A stretch of DNA of 64,000 nucleotides from Epiperipatus broadwayi. Lineage: Eukaryota > Onychophora > Udeonychophora > Euonychophora > Peripatidae. This document shows positions 58,487 through 64,000 of this stretch, piece by piece (positions within the stretch are counted from its first letter, which is position 1; the number at the start of each line of letters is the position of its first letter). The position numbers and the translations under genes are program-made. A model generated the notes under the pieces. The model was not told the DNA's origin and ran no database searches. It worked only from the letters and a program-made list of their open reading frames with translations. The stretch covers positions 868,001 to 932,000 of the forward strand of contig JAQFVV010000180.1 of the NCBI GenBank assembly GCA_028023455.1, written 5' to 3'.

Positions 58487-59226
58487 TCTGTTTGATGCCC
58501 AATTTGTAATTAATTATAATAATCCGCGGCTCGATACCTACTACTCTGCGAGTCCCACTGACTGTCTTATCCTATCCTCAGATGCTCCTTGCCCTTCAAA
58601 ATTCCCACAGCTCCTGTCCTTTTTCCAATTTGGTTTCTATCACTCATACTATCCCAGGTCCCTCTGTTCCCTCCATTTCCATTCAGCAGCTATCGATTAT
58701 ATGTGCGGCTATATCTATTCTATGGTTATATGCGTCCTTATATATATACGCTATGATGACCTCTTTCTTTAGCCCCCTTCTCTTTTTTAAGTAAAACACA
58801 AAACTCCTAACAAGATCCCAGTTACAGTACTTCCTTTGTGCAAGAATATAAATACGTCTTTTAACGATGTATATATATTTTTTTTACCTGCGCTTAAATT
58901 ATTTACATTTAATTTTAATTTTTTAATTTGCTTCCTTTTAATATACGATCTTTCTTCCACGGAATCCCGCTATTCCACAGCCTTCTACAACTATTAAGTA
59001 TACTCGGATGCTTGATTATTTTAGTGCTAATAAGAGAACTAAATCCCTTTTCCACTCCCTTAAGCAACGTTTAATGATTTTATTTTATGGTGATTCCGAA
59101 AATTTCCCCCGCTTTAATAGATAATTTATTCTGTTATTTCGAGCACCCTCTCTTTTAGATTTGCTTTCATTGTTAGAAACGTCAGCTGTATCCACGTCGG
59201 TCACACCACTTGAAACAATAGTTTCA
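58487..59226 (-). other. 5' leader of the Ty3/Gypsy element
   Basis: About 740 bases between the primer site and the gag ATG. There is no conserved coding; a 60-codon minus frame at 59267-59085 crosses the primer site and LTR edge and is not credible. It is expected to hold packaging and translation-start signals, none of which I can point to. Confidence 0.6.
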
Positions 59227-59244
59227 GGCCACGTTGACGCGCCA
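59227..59244 (-). other. Primer-binding site of the Ty3/Gypsy element
   Basis: On the minus strand, two bases after the 5' LTR end, the sequence TGGCGCGTCAACGTGGCC is close to the known tRNA-Lys-type primer site (TGGCGC, then CAACGTGG). It indicates priming by the 3' end of such a tRNA. Confidence 0.7.
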
Positions 59245-59246
59245 AA

Positions 59247-61131
59247 TGTATCCGACCGGTGTTGCATGTGAGCTCGCTACCGCTCACTCAATACCTCACT
59301 ATTACGAATCTGCTGTGTTCTTGCGTCCGGGGTATTACATAATGTTCTGTGAAGATAATTTCAAACACATATACACGTACGCTTTATTTATTTTATACGT
59401 AAATTCGGATTGAATCCAAGTAATAGGCGCCAGGAGAACTTTTAGAAGAGTCCGCCACGTATGTGCATAAGCTCACTCAACTATATCACAAAACATGCCC
59501 GTGCATCACTCCAGTCGGAAGCAAGAAACGAACACAGCCAATATTACCCTTCAAATCACATCGAATCTGTGATCTTTCACTCACAATCAATTACTTATTA
59601 TATGAGGGCCCGCCCTATATCCCACAGAATAAATTAATCAAACTTAACTTAATCTAAGAGAACATAACAAACATAAGCATAAATAAAATAAAATCCCAAC
59701 ACCAAAAATATCAAATGCATTCATTCATATACAAACAAATTTGATCACTCTAGCACTCATTCCTATTATATAAATTTATGTTGAAATTCCAAGCAATTAA
59801 TAACAAAAAATACTAGTCAAATGTTTTATTTAATCTGTTTACTAACAATTAATGCAGGTATATGATCGGCAAGCCGAGATAATTAAATATAGATTTCAAG
59901 GTGACTTCGCACATATTTTAAAGAATGTTAATCTTTAGGCAAACTTATTTGGTTAGATTCTCGAATCGTTCATTAATGGTCAAGAGTAACTTTATCATTT
60001 TAGCTTAATATTTTTTAATAGTTCTGGTTATTAAAGTTATTTTATTTTGGTGCATAAGTGAATACGACAATTTAAAGATAGCTACCTGTGGAACGTAGAA
60101 AGACTGTAATGGAATCCTGAGTGATGGTTTCTTCTTTAACGAAGCATTCCGGCAATTTGCAAGGTCTCAAAAGCGTGTGTGGTCCTTATGTGAAGTTTCT
60201 CCAGTGTTACGAGCATCCTATTAGCAATCAGCGGAGCTGGACGCGGAGGTCCGGTGGTCAAGCCGCGAATTTTATGTTCAGCAACGCATCTCTGTTAGAT
60301 TTCAATAGTCTAATAATAATCAATAATAGTCTAATTCAATAATAATGATCCCTCCAAAGTGCTGTCTGGCCTTTTTGATCTCTTCCTTCCCACCATCACA
60401 CCTTGAATTTTTCTCACCCAATCACTCCCATGCACCTATGAGTCCCTTCATCTTATAAGTTCATCGAGTGTTAACTCAATTCCGTGATTTCTGGGATCGT
60501 TTACACCACTTTGGAATTTCACTCAATTCGACCATTATTTTCAGGTATTGTTTCGCTGGAGACAGAAGTCTGAGTTGTACAATAGTAGTGTACACTTTTT
60601 TTCACCTCTGTTTCTAAATTTGGCTTATTTTATCTAGGCATACCAGCACATATCCTGCCTATTGTTTCAATTTCTCTAATTTTACATTTACTAATTACCC
60701 CTATTTAAAATAATTTTAGATCGCTTGGAATTTCAGAACATATCGCAAATTAATTTATTCATTTTTTCCCTTTTGTTCATAATGATTTAAATGATTTAAA
60801 AAAAGTCAAACTTGCGTTCAATCATTCCTCTCTCTTTATCTAATTAAAAATGCAAAAAAAAACTACAACTAATGATTATAGATTTATTCTTAACAAACAA
60901 ACACAAAATAATAAAAAAAACTCTTTTACTTTTTTATTTCAATAAATTTGACAGGTACTCTTATATAGCTGCGATCATGCTTTAGAAATGGCTGTTTCTC
61001 ATTTATTATTAAAGCAAGACCGCTTTTTTTTTTAAAAGTTTTGTTCCTGTCATTCATTTCGTCAATTGATTATAGTTTAATATAACCTCATATGCCTGGG
61101 TTCAAATCCCATGTAACGCTATTCCGTTACA
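59247..61131 (-). repeat. 5' LTR of the Ty3/Gypsy element
   Basis: 1885 bases, a duplicate of 52830-54718 (TGTATCCGACC at its left, CCGTTACA at its right on the + strand). It is followed by ATAT, the right half of the target duplication. Confidence 0.92.
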
Positions 61132-61470
61132 ATATATTAGTAGTCATAGCAATATAAAATTGCATAAGACTTTTGGCAGAGACTATAAATAGACAAAATA
61201 AGAGTCATAGATCCGATTCAAAGATCACATGACCCTATCTCTTAAGCTTGTTAGTTCTAAAAAGTGAGGATTGTCAATTCCTCTACAAGCTTTATGATAA
61301 ATGCTTAGCCAGAGACAACACTTAAAATATCTCTGTCAGGAACCCCTTCCTAAACCTCTGACTCTGGTTTTTGTGCTTTCGCACTTCTCAGAGAGGTGTC
61401 ACGCTAGGTTCAGACACTAGATTTAAAAATACCAACCCAAAGCCAAGCACTTATCTAAAAGTTATCTATT
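61132..61470. repeat. Palindrome C, inner left arm (after the LTR insertion)
   Basis: This continues the interrupted tandem unit ('tagtagtcatag', 'gagactataaatag') and begins a second, partial unit at about 61260. At 61470 the sequence turns around: 'aagcacttatctaaaagtta' on the left faces 'gataagtgcttgactttggg' on the right. This is the symmetry point of palindrome C. Confidence 0.8.
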
Positions 61471-62167
61471 AGATAAGTGCTTGACTTTGGGTTGGTATTT
61501 TTAGATCTAGTATCTGAACCTAGCATGACACCTCTCTGAGGATTGCCAAAGCATGAATCCATGGTCAGAGGTTGAGAAAGGGGTTCCTGACAGAGATATT
61601 TTAAGTACTGGCTCTGGGTAAGCATTTATCATAAAGCTTGTAGAGGAATTAGCAATCCTCACTGTTTATAACTTACAAGCTTAAGAGATAGGGTCATGTC
61701 ATCTATGAATTGGATCTATGACTCTTATTTTGACTATTTATAGTCTCGGCCAAAAGTTTTATACAATTTTATATGCTATGACTACTAATATATGGTATGG
61801 CTGGAGATCTATCAGCCCCAAATAGCTATTTGAGTTGGATAGCTGGGTTTGAAGACATGTAGATGTCTGAAAATTTCAGATTTTCCACTCAATAGATAAC
61901 TTTTAGATAAGTGCTTACCTTTGGGTTTGTAGTTTTAGATCTAATGTTGGAACCTAGCATGACATCTCTCTGAGGAGTGCCAAAGCACAAAACCATGGTC
62001 AGAGGTTTAGGAAGGGGTTCCTGTCAGAGATATTTTAAGTGCTGGCTCTGGCTAAGTATTTATCATAAAGCTTGTAGAGAAATTGGCAATCCTCCCTGTT
62101 TATAACTTACAAGCTTAAGAGATATGGTCATGTGATCTATGAATTGGATCTATGACTCTTATTTTGA
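61471..62167. repeat. Palindrome C, inverted tandem units
   Basis: There are reverse-complement copies of the ~435-bp unit: a partial one at 61471-61668 and a full one at about 61669-62103 ('gcaatcctc' at 61652 and 62086, spacing 434), then a partial start up to 62167. Each contains 'tatagtctcggcc' or its equivalent and the 'atatatggtatggctgg' segment. The latter mirrors the site in the left arm where the LTR element inserted. Confidence 0.8.
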
Positions 62168-62962
62168 CTAAATACCAGTGTTCTTTTATTAAGATTTATA
62201 AAATATTTAGAATATAAATGTTAATTTTAATAAATTGTCTTTAAACTTAAGCTTTATTTTGTGGGTCAATTTTTTTTTACCAATCTTTTATCAATTCTTT
62301 TCACCACTAATTTTGTATAATCTGTTAGTGATTAAAAATAGACTGAGCTAGTTAAGGAATTTTTCAAGCACTGGATTATGAGCCTTCTGTCTGAACATGT
62401 TAGTCTTAGACTAGCTGGTGTCTAAGGTTTTCTCTGAAACAAATAAAGTGTTTGGATAGTAGGGGTTTGAATCTAGCAGCCAAGGTGGGCCATGATCTGG
62501 AAATGTGGTCAAGTGATGCATTGCATAACTTGATCTGATCGTGGGTATTGTTGATAGTTAAAGCTATCAATGATATTTTCCATTTTGCTTAAATGTGCCG
62601 CTTTGTTCACATATTTATAATTAAATAAGATTATAAACGTATTATAAAGCAGTTTGTAACCAGCCAAAACATTTGCAGTGTAAGTAAGATCTTCTGCGGA
62701 TCGAACCTGGTACATAAATGGCTTCTCCCAACATTGGGGCTGGACCTAAGAAACAATAGTAATTAAATACCTTGTTTCTTGTTTGAAAAATTTTTTTATA
62801 CAAAGGCTAAATTACATATGTTAAAGTGGTTTAATTTAAAAAAAAAATTGACCCGCAAAATAAAGCTTAAGTTTAAAGACAATTTATTAAAATTAACATT
62901 TATATTCTAACTTTAAATATTTTATAAATCTTAATAAAATAACACTGGTATTTATCTAATGA
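62168..62962. mobile_element. TIR element nested in the right arm of palindrome C
   Basis: The left end (62168-62277) and right end (about 62838-62962) are inverted repeats of roughly 110 bases: 'aaataccagtgtt' then 'ttttattaagatttat' at the left, and the complement at the right. The left arm of palindrome C lacks this block at the matching place ('aaataccagtg' at 52502 joins directly to the tandem unit), so it was gained by one arm or lost by the other. The body carries the ~280-bp module also at 42680-42960 and, on the minus strand, a B-box-like GGTTCGATCCG near 62697. No transposase; the 68-codon minus frame at 62715-62509 is not credible. Confidence 0.65.
62335..62600 (+). repeat. Dispersed ~280-bp repeat module, copy 2
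   Basis: This is the counterpart of 42680-42960 ('gagctagt', 'ggtttgaat', 'aaggtgggcc', 'ggaaatgtgg', 'cgtgggta'). Here it sits between terminal inverted repeats, in the other copy inside a candidate LTR. It has therefore been carried by two different kinds of element. Confidence 0.5.
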
Positions 62963-64000
62963 TCACACACATATTAACACATACACTGACATATATAATA
63001 AATCATTAAATAAAATAAAACACATACTCAAATTAATAGTTCATTTTTTTATGTGCTATAGAGTTCTTATAATTTCGACTCTGGAGGCTTGACGAATTTT
63101 ACGAATGCGATGGCTACTTTAGAATGAATGTAAGAAAAATGTTTTACCTAGGATTTTGAACTCGGATACTTCTTGATGTTTGCTGCTTCTAATGACATAT
63201 CTCTAACCAGTTAGATTTGAAGTTTTCCTGCGGAGATTTGATGATTATTAGTTGGTATTATTCCTGGAAACAATTAGATATTGACAGATTCTTCAAGCGG
63301 TTACACAGACATTATTTTCATAGGCAGGTCTTGCTAAATTAATGGACTTCAGGATCGAGACAGCCACATGTTTCCCATGGTTTTAATACTGCATTCTTGA
63401 TTGATTCATAATAGACTGAACTGTTATCTCAAACGCAACTCTAATGCAACTCTGATGCAATTAACTTGACTAAATGTTTAATAAAAAATTGGCTATTTAT
63501 ATATGATGCGTGTTTTCATTTTGATATCCTCCGACAATATCTGTTGTCGAAATTGCTTTCTTAATCCTTTAACTATGTGTTTTTGAGATCATTTAATTAG
63601 TAGTCATACAAGCGTGTTGTTTTATATTTTTATATAGTACCCACCACTGTGTTTTTTAATGATAACTTCCATTTATTTTTTAATATTTAATATGCATACA
63701 TTTATTTATTATTTACAATCACTCATATATATTTTACTATAAAGTTCACATTTATTTGTCATTTACACATATATATAACCCAAGATCAATTTACTATTTA
63801 GTTTTTTTAAGATTACTTTTTGTTTCTTTAATTTGAATGAAAAGAGATTTATATTTTTTATACTTTTGAATTATATTTCAACTAATAATAATATGACAAA
63901 CTATTTAAACTTTTACCTATTATTTCTCCTTTACTGAAGGATTTTTATTTTTAATAATTTTTTAAACAAATTATTATGTACCAACCAATCTTGGTCTATT
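62963..64000. repeat. Palindrome C, outer right arm (runs off the window)
   Basis: This is the reverse complement of 51434-52500 at about 90% identity with small indels. It includes the 'tggcacat/atgtgcta', 'gatcgagacagc/gctgtctcgatc' and 'atgcatacatttattta' segments. The arm is still matching at base 64000, so the true end of the palindrome is outside the window. Confidence 0.8.

Larger units (their letters stand above)
52830..61131 (-). mobile_element. Nearly complete Ty3/Gypsy LTR retrotransposon (8.3 kb)
   Basis: The element has two ~1.89-kb LTRs (52830-54718 and 59247-61131), each bounded by TGTA..TACA. They look about 98% identical by eye, so the insertion is fairly recent. The flanks are ATAT on both sides, a 4-bp target duplication. 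On the minus strand the order is 5' LTR, primer site, leader, one gag-protease-RT-RNase H-integrase frame (58486-54784), polypurine tract, 3' LTR: the Ty3/Gypsy order. The frame carries four stops and one frameshift, so this copy is inactive. It is inserted inside a tandem unit of palindrome C. Its protein-coding DNA is visibly richer in G+C than the surroundings. Confidence 0.93.

Noticed and set aside
58092-58772. 226-codon plus-strand frame opposite gag
   Set aside because: It is antisense to the gag-protease frame, whose motifs are unambiguous. Its hydrophobic composition follows from complementing charged codons.
1-64000. CRISPR arrays, bacterial-type operons, ribosome-binding sites, rRNA or intact tRNA genes
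   Set aside because: No regularly spaced short repeats, no clustered bacterial-like genes and no intact cloverleaf were seen. Only isolated B-box-like words occur, in repeat contexts. The sequence is clearly eukaryotic nuclear DNA.

Overview
This is a very A+T-rich stretch of a large animal genome (roughly 70% A+T by eye). It has no operons, no dense coding and no CRISPR array. Almost everything recognisable is a transposable element in some stage of decay. The one piece of host coding I can support is two short minus-strand exons, at 51023..50894 and 25287..25112. They have consensus splice sites and matching phases (1-2 then 2-1). Joined, they encode one fibronectin type III domain most like the first domain of the cytokine-binding module of class I (gp130/Domeless-type) cytokine receptors. 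If they are neighbours in the transcript, the interval between them is a 25.6-kb intron and most of the window is intron or flank of one minus-strand receptor gene. The species cannot be fixed from the sequence; a bilaterian with very long introns fits (a cephalopod or other AT-rich lineage is possible).

Layout. 1-4440: a diverged direct repeat of about 1.2-1.5 kb around an AT-rich spacer. 5632-10950: palindrome A with arms of about 2.1 kb and a nested MITE. 14742-22142: a gag-only, + strand LTR retrotransposon with unusually long LTRs (about 2.5 kb). 22556-23960: a satellite-like array. 23971-24309: a Merlin-type (IS1595/ISXO2-like) transposase N-terminal fragment. 25112-25287: receptor exon B. 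27338-29228: palindrome B. 30083-31055: a Merlin element with long inverted repeats and an 8-bp near-perfect target duplication, directly followed by a TIR element carrying a 39-bp minisatellite (31118-32220). 32930-34640: a decayed hAT transposase. 38804-40620: a decayed Ty3/Gypsy integrase region. 41511-43040: a probable solo LTR. 44222-44432: a BED-finger relic. 50894-51023: receptor exon A.

51434-64000 is palindrome C, a foldback structure built partly of ~435-bp tandem units. A nearly complete 8.3-kb minus-strand Ty3/Gypsy element (52830-61131) is inserted in it. That element has TG..CA LTRs that look about 98% identical, a 4-bp ATAT target duplication, a tRNA-Lys-like primer site, a polypurine tract, and a single gag-protease-RT-RNase H-integrase frame now broken by four stops and one frameshift.

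Together the elements show layered insertion: older foldback palindromes, then LTR elements that favour ATAT or (AT)n targets, then nested small MITE-like elements. The receptor exons are the only parts likely to serve the host. Assignments come from reading translations and motifs by eye; no database search was possible.
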